Assembly (NCBI GenBank): GCA_025363475.1
Contig: JANYDS010000018.1
Location: 62,001 to 126,000 of the forward strand
DNA from: Terriglobia bacterium
GTDB taxonomy: Bacteria; Acidobacteriota; Terriglobia; Bryobacterales; Bryobacteraceae
Direction of reading: 5' to 3'
DNA: 64,000 nt
The notes below the pieces were generated by a model. That model did not search any database. It was not told where the DNA came from and saw only the letters and a list, made by a program, of their open reading frames with translations. Made by a program: the position numbers and the translations under genes. Positions 14,991 to 23,735 of the stretch are shown in pieces. Each line of letters starts with the position of its first letter. Position 1 is the stretch's first letter.

Positions 14991-16328
14991 ATGGCGCTCT
15001 CTTTTCTGCTCAATATCTGGTGGCTGCTGGTGCTGATCGGGATCATGATTCTGATCCACGAACTGGGCCATTTCTGGGCCGCGCGCGCGTTCGACGTCAA
15101 GGTTGAAGTCTTCAGCTTTGGCTTTGGACCACGCCTGTTTGGCTTCAAACGCGGCGAAACCGACTACCGTTTTTCCCTGATCCTCTTCGGCGGCTACGTG
15201 AAAATGTCCGGCGAACAGCCGGGCGACCCGGAAGCTGAGGACCCCCGCAGCGTGCTCAATAAACCACGCTGGCAGCGCTTAATCATCACGGCAGCGGGTC
15301 CCTTGATGAATGTGGTGCTGGCCGTCGCAGTCCTCACCGGGCTCTATATGGTGTCGTACGAGCGGATTGTAGATGAAGGCGGAGCCATCATCGGCCACGT
15401 GATGGCCGATTCTCCTGCAGCCAAAGCCGGCCTTCAGCCAGGCGACAAAATTGTCCGCCTCGACGGCAAGAATAATCCGGATTGGGAAGACATCGTCTCC
15501 AAAGAACTGCCGGGTGCCGAACGGCCCATGACCCTCACCATCGAACGCGCCGGACAGCGGCTCCCCGTCTCGGTCACCCCCATGCTCGATGAAAAAGACG
15601 GCGTGGGATCAGCAGGCTGGGAAGGCCAGAATGTGATTCAGATTGGCGCGGTTAATGAGGGCATGCCCGCAGAAACTGCCGGTTTGAAAAAGGGCGACCT
15701 GCTGCTGAGAATCAATAACCTGCCGATCCACTCCCGATTCACCCTGCCCGAAGTGATCCGCAAGAGTGACGGCAAACCCGTAACTATCGAATACAGCCGC
15801 GACGGCACTTCCCGCACCGTAACCCTCACACCAGCCTTCAAAAACCCGGACGGCACAGCGCGCTGGATGATCGGCGTGGCGTCGGATGTCAAATGGAACA
15901 TCCAGAAAACCAGCCTCTCCTTCCCCGCAGCCTTGAACCAGTCCGTGGTTCAGAATGGAAAAAACGGTCTGTTAATTTTTGGCTTCCTCCGCGGCATGGT
16001 GGAGCGGCGGATGTCCGCCAAGAACCTCGAAGGCCCCATCGGAATTGCGCATCAGGCCAAGGAAGCAGCTCAGGAAGGGCCTGCCGCATTCCTGCAGTTG
16101 ATGAGTGTGGTCAGTCTGAACCTGGCCATTGTGAATCTGCTGCCCATCCCGATCCTCGATGGCGCGATGATCCTCACCCTGCTCATTGAAATGGTGATGG
16201 GTCGCGATATCAGCGTCGGCGTAAAAGAAACCGCCCTCAAGGTCGGCTTTGTATTCCTCATGATGCTGATGGTTTTCGTGATTTACAACGACATCGCCCG
16301 GCGTTTTACTCCCGGATTGTTCCTTTGA
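14991..16328 (+). CDS. rseP: RIP metalloprotease, site-2 protease
   Basis: RseP is an inner-membrane zinc protease that cuts anti-sigma factors and signal peptides within the membrane. HELGH is at residues 23-27 in the first membrane segment. Two PDZ domains follow (about 115-200 and 205-290), with carboxylate-loop-like ADSPAAKAGLQPGD and NEGMPAETAGLKKGD. The second active-site motif NLLPIPILDG lies near the C-terminus, with two further membrane segments around it. The length of 445 aa is typical. The ATG is 3 bases after dxr, so both share a transcript. No anti-sigma factor is encoded nearby. Confidence 0.95.
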   Translation: MALSFLLNIWWLLVLIGIMILIHELGHFWAARAFDVKVEVFSFGFGPRLFGFKRGETDYRFSLILFGGYVKMSGEQPGDPEAEDPRSVLNKPRWQRLIITAAGPLMNVVLAVAVLTGLYMVSYERIVDEGGAIIGHVMADSPAAKAGLQPGDKIVRLDGKNNPDWEDIVSKELPGAERPMTLTIERAGQRLPVSVTPMLDEKDGVGSAGWEGQNVIQIGAVNEGMPAETAGLKKGDLLLRINNLPIHSRFTLPEVIRKSDGKPVTIEYSRDGTSRTVTLTPAFKNPDGTARWMIGVASDVKWNIQKTSLSFPAALNQSVVQNGKNGLLIFGFLRGMVERRMSAKNLEGPIGIAHQAKEAAQEGPAAFLQLMSVVSLNLAIVNLLPIPILDGAMILTLLIEMVMGRDISVGVKETALKVGFVFLMMLMVFVIYNDIARRFTPGLFL

Positions 16329-16416
16329 ACATCGCAGAACAATAAACAGCAGCCCAACCATGAAAATCACCGAACCTTATCTCGTTTGACGAACATCTGG
16401 TAATCTGAACAAGCCC

Positions 16417-17997
16417 ATGGAGAGTACCTGTGTTCGCCAAACTGACGTACCGGGAACATCTAAACTGTTTGCCGATCTGACCCATCATTTCGACAGGGTC
16501 AGTGACCTTTATCCCTTCCCCCCCAACAGCATTGATTCTCTGGTTGCGGCATCGCAGTTCGAATTTCCTGACGCCCGCCGCGCCGCCATCGTTCAAGCCC
16601 TCACGCCGCTGAATAAGGGCAATCCCTCTTTGGATGAACTCGCCAAACCCGGTACCGTCGCTATCGTCACGGGCCAGCAGGTCGGCTTGTTTTCCGGCCC
16701 CGCCTACACCGTTTACAAAGCGCTTACGGCCATCAAAGCAGCTGAATCGCTCAATGAACGCGGCGTCCCGGCAGTCCCCGTATTCTGGCTCGCCACCGAA
16801 GATCATGACATTGCCGAAGTAGACCACGTCTGGGTTTTCAACGCGGAATACGTGCCGGTCAAGATCCGCATGAACGCGCCACAGGATGATCAGGCCCCGT
16901 CCCCCGTCGGCAACGTTCCGCTGCGTGATATTCCCCTCGCTGAATTGCGTGCCGCGCTTGCAGGCCTGCCTTTTGCCGATGAAGCAGTCGCGCTCGTTGA
17001 AAATGCCTATGCCCCGGGCCAAACCATGGGTTCAGCCTTCGGCAGCATCATCAAAGCTCTCTTCGGTCGCTATGGCCTGCTGCTCATCGATCCCATGGAC
17101 CGGGCTGTTCGCGAAATCGCGGCACCGCTGATGGCTGATGCCGTCCGGCGCATGCCCGAACTGATTGACGCCCTGATGGCACGTTCCAAAGACCTGGAAG
17201 CCCGCGGCTACCATGCACAGGTTTTAGTCGATCAGAACACTTCGCTCGCCTTCCTCCTCGAAGGCGGCCACCGTTTGGTCCTCCGCCGCTCCGGTGATGA
17301 GTTTCTGGCCCCGCATCATCGTCTTTCCACCGAACAGCTTGCCAGCAGAGCCGCAGACCTTTCGCCCAATGCACTGCTCCGTCCAGTCGTTCAGGATTAC
17401 CTGCTGCCCACCGCTGCCTATATCGGCGGACCGGCGGAACTCGCTTACCTGGCGCAGTCGCAAGTGCTCTACCGTGAACTGCTTGATCATCAGCCCGCAG
17501 CCTTCCCCCGTGCAGGCTTCACCGTGGTAGACGAGCGCACCCACAAACGAATGGTCCGATACCAGCTTGACCCAGCAGACCTCTACCGGCGTGCAGACAT
17601 TCTGCATGACGCCATTGCCGGACGTCTGGTGCCACCAAGCCTGAAAGAAAGCATGACGCGGACCGAAGCCACCTTCAGCAAAGCTCTGGACGCCCTGAAC
17701 GCCGACCTCCAGCGTTTCGACGTCACCCTGGCAGCGGCCCTGACAACCAGCCGCCGCAAAATCGAATATCAGGTGGGCAAGATCACCCGGAAAACCGCCA
17801 AACAAATCATGACGCGGGACGAACAGGCCACCCGTGATTCCGCTTCTCTCAGCGGCTTGGTTTTCCCGGAAAACCACCTCCAGGAACGCCTCTACTCCAT
17901 CATCCCGTTCATCGCACGCTTCGGCCCCGGCCTCATCGACGAACTCTATTCCGCCGTCCAGACCGAGTGCCCTGACCACCAGTTCGCCGTCGTCTAA
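16417..17997 (+). CDS. bshC: Bacillithiol biosynthesis cysteine-adding enzyme
   Basis: The 526-residue protein matches BshC, which adds cysteine to glucosaminyl-malate in the last step of bacillithiol synthesis. Family signatures include VTGQQVGLFSGPAYTVYKALTAI, FWLATEDHDIAEVDHVWV and the C-terminal NHLQERLYSIIPFIARFGPGLI. No bshA or bshB is in the window, so the claim that the organism makes bacillithiol rests on this gene alone. A TAATCT hexamer lies 10 nt before the ATG (16401-16406) and there is no Shine-Dalgarno. The gene is separated by 88 bases from rseP and is probably its own unit. Confidence 0.93.
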   Translation: MESTCVRQTDVPGTSKLFADLTHHFDRVSDLYPFPPNSIDSLVAASQFEFPDARRAAIVQALTPLNKGNPSLDELAKPGTVAIVTGQQVGLFSGPAYTVYKALTAIKAAESLNERGVPAVPVFWLATEDHDIAEVDHVWVFNAEYVPVKIRMNAPQDDQAPSPVGNVPLRDIPLAELRAALAGLPFADEAVALVENAYAPGQTMGSAFGSIIKALFGRYGLLLIDPMDRAVREIAAPLMADAVRRMPELIDALMARSKDLEARGYHAQVLVDQNTSLAFLLEGGHRLVLRRSGDEFLAPHHRLSTEQLASRAADLSPNALLRPVVQDYLLPTAAYIGGPAELAYLAQSQVLYRELLDHQPAAFPRAGFTVVDERTHKRMVRYQLDPADLYRRADILHDAIAGRLVPPSLKESMTRTEATFSKALDALNADLQRFDVTLAAALTTSRRKIEYQVGKITRKTAKQIMTRDEQATRDSASLSGLVFPENHLQERLYSIIPFIARFGPGLIDELYSAVQTECPDHQFAVV

Positions 17998-18032
17998 CGG
18001 CGATCAAGATCAGCCACCGAAGAAGTACGTTA

Positions 18033-18038
18033 TATACT
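18033..18038 (+). promoter_or_regulatory. Pribnow-like hexamer before cytochrome c gene
   Basis: TATACT ends 8 nt before the ATG at 18047, without a Shine-Dalgarno. It supports that start and suggests a leaderless mRNA for the cytochrome/PQQ dehydrogenase pair. Confidence 0.45.
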
Positions 18039-18046
18039 TCTCTCGA

Positions 18047-18337
18047 ATGGGATTCAAACTCTATCTGCTCCTCGCGTTCGTTTTTTTTGCCTCATTTGCC
18101 TTTGCGGATGACCTTCCGGAAGCCCCGGCAAAGAAACTGGTAACCACTGTGTGCTCTGGTTGCCATGACCTTGGCACGGCAATAGGCGATAAACGGTCTG
18201 CCGCTGGCTGGAAAGACGTTGTGGACAAGATGGCAGAGCGGGGCGCCCGCGCCACAGATGAAGAGTTCGCAGCCATCACCGAATACCTCACCAAATACTT
18301 CGCTCTCCCCGCTAAAGTGGAAAAAACCACCAAATAA
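18047..18337 (+). CDS. Small secreted monohaem cytochrome c
   Basis: The 96-residue product has a signal peptide (MGFKLYLLLAFVFFASFAFA) and a single haem-binding CSGCH motif in TTVCSGCHDLG, followed by helical cytochrome c sequence. It should carry electrons in the periplasm. I chose ATG 18047, since the signal peptide begins there and a TATACT box is 8 nt upstream; the same frame stays open further upstream but only as an antisense-like overlap with bshC. The PQQ dehydrogenase gene starts 2 bases after its stop, so the cytochrome is probably its electron acceptor. Confidence 0.9.
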   Translation: MGFKLYLLLAFVFFASFAFADDLPEAPAKKLVTTVCSGCHDLGTAIGDKRSAAGWKDVVDKMAERGARATDEEFAAITEYLTKYFALPAKVEKTTK

Positions 18338-18339
18338 TT

Positions 18340-20208
18340 ATGACTTTTCTCAGAATCTGCGCCTTCGCCGGCCTCGCCTGCTTTACCCTTGCCGCGCAAA
18401 CCAAAAGCCCTGCCACCAACTGGGCGGGTTACAGCGGCGACCCCGGTGGCCAGCGCTACTCCCCCCTGACTCAGGTCAACACGAAGAACGTCACAAAGCT
18501 CAAACTGGCCTGGCAGTATGGCATTGAGGCTGCGGCGATTCCCAGTGCGGGTCCGGGGCGCGGCGGCGGCATATCGCCCACGGAAGCAGTGCCAATCGTG
18601 GTCGATGGTGTCATGTACACACCCACCGTACGGCGGACCATCGTTGCGCTTGAACCCGAGACGGGTAAAGAACTTTGGGTATACGATCTGGGCCGCGCCG
18701 GTTCACCCCTGCGCGGAGTCGCCTACTGGCCCGGTGACAAAGATTTTCCGTCGCAGATTATGGTCGGTACCAGTGACGGACACCTGATCGCCCTTAACGC
18801 CAAAACCGGTAAGCTGGTCCCCGGCTTCAGCAAGGAAGGCATGCTCGATCTGCGCGCCGGCGTGGCTGACAAGTTCCCCGCTATGCCGTATCACATGAGT
18901 TCACCCGGCGCGGTCTACAAGAACACCATCATCACCGGCGCACAGGGTCAGGAAGAGAACCCTGACGGACCTTCTATGGATATACGCGCGTGGGATATCC
19001 GCAGCGGAAAACTGCTCTGGACATTCCATCCCCTGCCTCAGCCTGGCGAGCCCGGTTATGAGACCTGGCCGAAAGATTCCTGGATCAACGGCGGTTCCCC
19101 TGCCAACTGGGGTGCCATGACCATCGATACTGCACGCGGTCTGGCATTCCTCCCCATCGGTCAGCCGGCCTCGCAATACTACGGTGGCGCACGCCCCGGC
19201 GACAACCTGTTTTCCTCTTCCATCGTTTGCCTCGACATCAATACCGGCAAAATGAAATGGCATTTCCAGATGACCCACCATGACCTTTGGGATTACGATG
19301 CCGAAGCCGCCCCGTCTCTAATTGACATTGTGCAGAAGGGGAAAAAGATCCCCGCAGTGGTGGCGATCTCCAAGATCTCCCTGATGTTCTTCCTCAACCG
19401 TGAAACCGGCAAGCCCATCTATCCGGTGGAAGAACGCCCCGTTCCGCAGAGCGATATTCCGGGTGAGCATACGTCAAAGACGCAGCCTTTCCCCGTCAAA
19501 CCTCCACCACTGGCGCGGCATGGCCTGAAGGCCGATGAGATCTTCACCGGCGAACCGGAACATGAGAAATTCTGTCGTGAATTAGTTGAAAAAATCGGCG
19601 GCATCCACAACTACGGCGCTTACACGCCCTACAGCGACAAGGAATACCGCATCGTGTTCCCCGGCCAGCAGGGCGGCGCGAATTATGGTGGCGTCTCCAT
19701 TGACCCCAAACTGAATTACGTCTTCGTCAACATCCGCAACGTGGGCGGTATGGGACGTATGGATAAACAGGCCGATACCGATGTTGTCGGCTACCGGCGC
19801 TTCAGCCCCCTCGGCCGCGGCACCACCAATCAGCGGTTTTGGGACCCGTCAAATCAGCTTCCCTGCCAGCCCGGTCCGTGGTCAGAGCTTTATGCCGTGA
19901 ACGCAAATACGGGCGATATTGCCTGGCATGTGCCGTTCGGTGTGAGCGATGCGCTCGAAGCCAAAGGTATCCATAATATCGGTGCCTTCGGACAGGGCGG
20001 CACCATCGCCACTGCCGGTGGTCTGGTCTTCATCGCAGGCACCAACGACCGCCGCTTCCGGGCCTTTGAATCCAAAACCGGCAAGATGCTCTGGGAAACC
20101 AAACTCGACGTGCAAGGCCAGACCAACCCAATGACCTACACGGGCAAGGACGGCAAGCAGTACGTAGTGATCATGAGCACAGGCGTAAACGCCTACGCCC
20201 TCGAATAG
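18340..20208 (+). CDS. Secreted PQQ-dependent dehydrogenase
   Basis: This 622-residue protein has a signal peptide (about residues 1-20) and an eight-bladed quinoprotein propeller. Tryptophan-docking motifs such as GKELWVYDL, GKLLWTFHP and GKMLWETKLDVQG recur, and the family's MTHHDLWDYD segment is present. The substrate is probably an alcohol, sugar or aldose; I cannot say which. There is no attached haem domain, so the small cytochrome c encoded 2 bases upstream is the likely partner. Together they form a periplasmic oxidation module. The gene converges on the DHDPS-like gene at 20210. Confidence 0.92.
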   Translation: MTFLRICAFAGLACFTLAAQTKSPATNWAGYSGDPGGQRYSPLTQVNTKNVTKLKLAWQYGIEAAAIPSAGPGRGGGISPTEAVPIVVDGVMYTPTVRRTIVALEPETGKELWVYDLGRAGSPLRGVAYWPGDKDFPSQIMVGTSDGHLIALNAKTGKLVPGFSKEGMLDLRAGVADKFPAMPYHMSSPGAVYKNTIITGAQGQEENPDGPSMDIRAWDIRSGKLLWTFHPLPQPGEPGYETWPKDSWINGGSPANWGAMTIDTARGLAFLPIGQPASQYYGGARPGDNLFSSSIVCLDINTGKMKWHFQMTHHDLWDYDAEAAPSLIDIVQKGKKIPAVVAISKISLMFFLNRETGKPIYPVEERPVPQSDIPGEHTSKTQPFPVKPPPLARHGLKADEIFTGEPEHEKFCRELVEKIGGIHNYGAYTPYSDKEYRIVFPGQQGGANYGGVSIDPKLNYVFVNIRNVGGMGRMDKQADTDVVGYRRFSPLGRGTTNQRFWDPSNQLPCQPGPWSELYAVNANTGDIAWHVPFGVSDALEAKGIHNIGAFGQGGTIATAGGLVFIAGTNDRRFRAFESKTGKMLWETKLDVQGQTNPMTYTGKDGKQYVVIMSTGVNAYALE

Positions 20209-20209
20209 A

Positions 20210-21205
20210 TCAGGCGCGAAGCCATGGCTTCAAAGCCTCAAATCGGAATTCAATCTCAGCAATTTCTTCCGCCGAAACGCGGACGTCTTTCTGCCGCGAA
20301 ACGGCGGTTTTGAAAATACCGCGCTTCTTCATCAAATACAACCGCGCGCCAGGAATATCGTGGTCCAGATTCAACAGCAGCAGCAGCTTGCTGAAAAGCT
20401 CGCGCTTCTCCACCATCTTGTTCTGCCGGTGCAGGTTCCAAAGCTGTGCATAGATATCGGCATACATCGCGCCACCCGTGATGGTGCCGTCAGAACCCAC
20501 CCGCATTTCATACAGGGAACCAGTGCCAAACGTGGCGCCAAACACCCGTTTGATCGGGTCCGGACGATGAGCGATCAAACCCTTCATCCGCGCAATAACC
20601 GGGTCATGCTCTTCTTTGATATACCCAAAATTAGGAAATTCCCGCGCCAGCGCCACCATAAAATCCACACTCAGTTCCAGCCCCGGCGCGCCGCCTGACG
20701 TTTGCGTGAAAACCGGGCGTTTCGCCAGCTTGCAGAGTTCCCGATAATATTCGTGATACTCGTCAAGCGACTTCGCTTTTGTCGGAGGAATCGCAATCAT
20801 CGCATCGGGTGCCAGTTGCTCCGCATGAGCGGCATATTCCAGCATCTCGGCGGTATCCCCACCTTGCACTCCGAGAATGAGCACAGGCTTCTTGCCTTGC
20901 GCCGCTTTGGCCAGAACATCCATGCCGCGCAGGCGTTCTTGTTTCGTAAGTTGAACCAGTTCGCTCGAGAATTGCGGCCAGACCAGACCCTGCACACCGC
21001 ACTTGTCCAGAAACGCCACTTCATGCGCAAGGTCTTCGTAATCGAGCGCTTTTGCTTCTGTAAACGGAGTAGAAAGAATAATGAATGCGCCGCGCAAATC
21101 TTTCGCCCCGGCTGCAGCGAAAGGTGCGGCTTCCGCGGCGGAACTCGTCAGTGCTGCGGACCCGGCAGCGGCAAACCAGTCCCTTCGTGTAAACCCGGTG
21201 TTCAT
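20210..21205 (-). CDS. Dihydrodipicolinate synthase family protein with Tat-like signal
   Basis: The 331-residue protein begins with a twin-arginine-type leader (TRRDWFAAAG, then an Ala-rich stretch ending AEAAPFAAAG) followed by a DapA/NAL-type (beta/alpha)8 barrel. The barrel shows GAFIILSTPFTE at its start and a likely Schiff-base Lys in FGYIKEEHD. DapA proper is cytoplasmic, so an exported member suggests a different aldol-type lyase for a sugar acid or similar compound. The lysine pathway role should not be assumed. A TAGCAT hexamer is 9 nt before the ATG (21215-21220, minus strand). Confidence 0.85.
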   Translation of the reverse strand: MNTGFTRRDWFAAAGSAALTSSAAEAAPFAAAGAKDLRGAFIILSTPFTEAKALDYEDLAHEVAFLDKCGVQGLVWPQFSSELVQLTKQERLRGMDVLAKAAQGKKPVLILGVQGGDTAEMLEYAAHAEQLAPDAMIAIPPTKAKSLDEYHEYYRELCKLAKRPVFTQTSGGAPGLELSVDFMVALAREFPNFGYIKEEHDPVIARMKGLIAHRPDPIKRVFGATFGTGSLYEMRVGSDGTITGGAMYADIYAQLWNLHRQNKMVEKRELFSKLLLLLNLDHDIPGARLYLMKKRGIFKTAVSRQKDVRVSAEEIAEIEFRFEALKPWLRA

Positions 21206-21406
21206 TTGCAGGAAATGCTATCACGAATACTACCGGGCCGCTGCCCGCGTACACGCAGGCAGGGGACACTTCCAGTCCAATTACGTGATTTCACGCAGGG
21301 CGTGAGAACCGCTGCCAACGCGCCAGGCCATTGTTTGCTTAGCTTTTACAGGCGCCTCCCTTCGGCCACCCGCTTGCCCTCAAGCCGCGCCAGGAGCACA
21401 CACGTA

Positions 21407-22426
21407 ATGGCTGCAGCGGTTTTTGCAATTCCACAACCCACCTCGGACTCTGGACACAAGCTTCTGGATACGACAACCAGTGCCTCGTTCGACGAGATTG
21501 TTGGCCGCAGCACCGCGCTGAACCGGGTATTGCGAGACGTTGAAATCGTTGCTCCCACAGATGCAACCGTCCTGATTCTGGGGGAAACCGGTACAGGCAA
21601 GGAGTTAATCGCTCGCGCACTGCATGGGATGAGCAGGCGCAAGAACTGTCCCTTCGTAACACTGAATTGTGCCGCCATTCCTACCGGCCTTCTGGAGAGC
21701 GAACTGTTCGGCTATGAACGAGGCGCCTTTACCGGTGCCTTGTCGCAAAAGATCGGGCGCTTCGAAATGGCCCACAGAGGCACCCTTTTTCTGGACGAAA
21801 TTGGCGATATCCCTTTGGAGTTACAACCCAAATTGCTGAGGGCGTTGCAGGAAAAGTCATTTGAGAGGCTGGGCGGCACCAGAACAATTCCGATCAACGT
21901 GCGGCTGCTGGCGGCAACCAACCGCGACCTGAAGCAGATGATTCGCGACAAGAGCTTTCGCAGCGACCTTTATTACCGCTTGAAGGTCTTCCCGATCATC
22001 ATTCCTCCGCTACGGGAGCGTCCACAGGACATACCTGCGCTCACCGAACACTTCATACAAAAATATTCCCTGGAAATGGGCCGTCAAGTTGAAACCATTC
22101 CATCCGGGACGATCCGCGCGCTGATGACCTGGCACTGGCCCGGCAACATTCGCGAACTGGAAAACTTCATTCAAAGATCAGTCATCCTTTCATCCGGAAA
22201 AATACTTCGGGCTCCTCTGGAAGAACTGGGTTCCGACGCAATAGAACCTGCAGGCGGCACCCTCGAAGAAGTGGAGCGCAGGTACATCCTGCGCGTTCTC
22301 CGCGAGACCGTGGGTGTGACCCGCACCGCTGCCTTCCGCTTGGGTATACCGCGCCCGACGCTCGACACCCTCATGCTTAAACTGCGAATAACCCGGGGAG
22401 ATTTTGTGCAAAAAACGTCTCACTGA
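21407..22426 (+). CDS. Sigma-54 activator, AAA+ and Fis HTH, no sensor domain
   Basis: The 339-residue protein is a bacterial enhancer-binding protein. After about 30 unstructured residues it goes straight into the AAA+ domain, with Walker A GETGTGKE, GAFTGA loop (RGAFTGALSQ), Walker B LFLDEIG and arginine-finger region FRSDLYYRL. A C-terminal Fis-type HTH follows (GVTRTAAFRLGIPRPTL). There is no GAF, PAS or receiver domain. I chose ATG 21407, preceded by AGGAG; the frame is open further upstream, but that part is antisense to the DHDPS-like gene. It sits 68 bases before another activator that lacks the HTH. Confidence 0.88.
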   Translation: MAAAVFAIPQPTSDSGHKLLDTTTSASFDEIVGRSTALNRVLRDVEIVAPTDATVLILGETGTGKELIARALHGMSRRKNCPFVTLNCAAIPTGLLESELFGYERGAFTGALSQKIGRFEMAHRGTLFLDEIGDIPLELQPKLLRALQEKSFERLGGTRTIPINVRLLAATNRDLKQMIRDKSFRSDLYYRLKVFPIIIPPLRERPQDIPALTEHFIQKYSLEMGRQVETIPSGTIRALMTWHWPGNIRELENFIQRSVILSSGKILRAPLEELGSDAIEPAGGTLEEVERRYILRVLRETVGVTRTAAFRLGIPRPTLDTLMLKLRITRGDFVQKTSH

Positions 22427-22479
22427 GCGCCTGATTCCCGCTGGCTGCATTGTTCTGTCCACAGTTCTGCCAATTCCTC

Positions 22480-22485
22480 TATACT
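22480..22485 (+). promoter_or_regulatory. Pribnow-like hexamer before second activator
   Basis: TATACT ends 9 nt before the ATG at 22495. No good -35 is seen at the expected distance. Confidence 0.3.
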
Positions 22486-22494
22486 TGGCAGTCA

Positions 22495-23724
22495 ATGGTC
22501 CCGTGCGAAACAAATCCTGCCAGGAAGATTTCGGTCGTAATCATTGATGACAATGCCGCCAGCCTGGAGTTGCTTTCAACCGCGCTCGCCTCGGACGACG
22601 TCAGCATCGTTACCACCGAAGATCCCGAGGAAGGGCTTGAAATTATTTTTCGCGAGCACCCGCAAATCGTAATCACAGATCTGGTAATGCCCGGCACAGA
22701 CGGCCTCGACGTGCTCGACCGCGTGGTCGCATTCGATCCCGCAATTGATGTAGTTGTGATCACAGCCTGGGATTCAAGCGAAACAGCCGTTGAGGCGATC
22801 CGCAGGGGCGCGGCCGACTACCTCAAAAAGCCAGTGCCGTTTGCAGTTCTGCGGGAGCGGATTGCAAGGCTGGTCGGGGACGCACAGCGGCGTCACCGGG
22901 CCTTCACGTTCAGCCCGGAGACCGTGGACGCAGCCCAATTCGAAGGGATGATCGGTCGCAGCCCTGCCATGTGGGAGATGTTCGCGCGCATTCGGCGGGT
23001 CGCTCCGCATTTCCGGACGGTCCTGATCGGCGGCGAGACGGGCACCGGCAAAGAGTTCGTAGCCCGCGCGCTCCACAACCTTAGCCCTGTCAGGAACGGG
23101 CGCTTCGTTGTTCTCAACTGTTCGGCGGTAGTGGAAGATTTGTTTGAAAGCGAGTTGTTCGGACACGTCCGCGGTGCGTTCACCGGCGCAGTTCAGGACA
23201 AAGCGGGGCTTTTCGAACACGCGGATAAAGGCACACTGTTCCTCGACGAGATCGGGGACATGCCGCTTAGCACTCAGGCCAAGCTGCTGCGCGTTCTTCA
23301 GAATCAGGAGGTGCAGAGAGTCGGCTCCCTGACTGCCCGGCGGGTGGATGTCCGTGTCATCGCGGCGACCCATCGCGATCTGCGGGCGGCGATTGCCGAA
23401 AAGCAGTTCCGCGAAGACCTCTATTACCGGCTCACCATGGTGGAGATCACGACGTCGGCGCTGGAAGCCCACATGGAAGATCTGCCCCTCTTAATCAAAC
23501 ACTTCCTCGACCGGTTCTCGCGCGAGTATGGGAAAGAAATCGAAGGCCTGACCCGACGCGCCCAAATCGTTCTGGCACGCCATACCTGGCCAGGCAACAT
23601 CAGAGAACTCGAGAATGTGATCGGACACGGCTGCATGATGGCTCGCGGCTCATCGGTTGAGATTCAGGACCTTCCGGAATATCTTCGGTCGCCTGTGAAG
23701 GCGCGGGCGGCGGGCGGAAGTTAA
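22495..23724 (+). CDS. NtrC-type response regulator lacking the DNA-binding domain
   Basis: The 409-residue protein has a receiver domain (VVIIDDN, phospho-Asp in IVITDLVMPG, Lys in YLKKPVP) and an AAA+ sigma-54 activation domain with GETGTGKE, RGAFTGAVQ, LFLDEIGD and FREDLYYRL. After the WPGNIRELENVIGHG segment it ends within about 35 residues (PEYLRSPVKARAAGGS), with no Fis-type HTH, and no HTH is seen in other frames downstream. The usual PLRER motif after LYYRL is replaced by SALEAHMEDLPLL. It may act from solution or by mixing with the neighbouring HTH-bearing activator. A start at TTG 22450 is less likely. Confidence 0.88.
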   Translation: MVPCETNPARKISVVIIDDNAASLELLSTALASDDVSIVTTEDPEEGLEIIFREHPQIVITDLVMPGTDGLDVLDRVVAFDPAIDVVVITAWDSSETAVEAIRRGAADYLKKPVPFAVLRERIARLVGDAQRRHRAFTFSPETVDAAQFEGMIGRSPAMWEMFARIRRVAPHFRTVLIGGETGTGKEFVARALHNLSPVRNGRFVVLNCSAVVEDLFESELFGHVRGAFTGAVQDKAGLFEHADKGTLFLDEIGDMPLSTQAKLLRVLQNQEVQRVGSLTARRVDVRVIAATHRDLRAAIAEKQFREDLYYRLTMVEITTSALEAHMEDLPLLIKHFLDRFSREYGKEIEGLTRRAQIVLARHTWPGNIRELENVIGHGCMMARGSSVEIQDLPEYLRSPVKARAAGGS

Positions 23725-23735
23725 ATCCGACCGGT

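Noticed and set aside
21340-21356. Sigma-54-like promoter (AGGCC...TTTGCT) before the first activator
   Set aside because: GG and GC are 9 bases apart, not 10, so it does not fit the -24/-12 rule.
20702-21406. N-terminal extension of the first sigma-54 activator
   Set aside because: It is antisense to the DHDPS-like gene, Arg/Cys-rich and without any known domain; ATG 21407 has a ribosome-binding site.
22441-22456. Sigma-54-like box (TGGCTGCATTGTTCT) before the second activator
   Set aside because: The -12 GC is missing; a TATACT box at 22480 is the better candidate.
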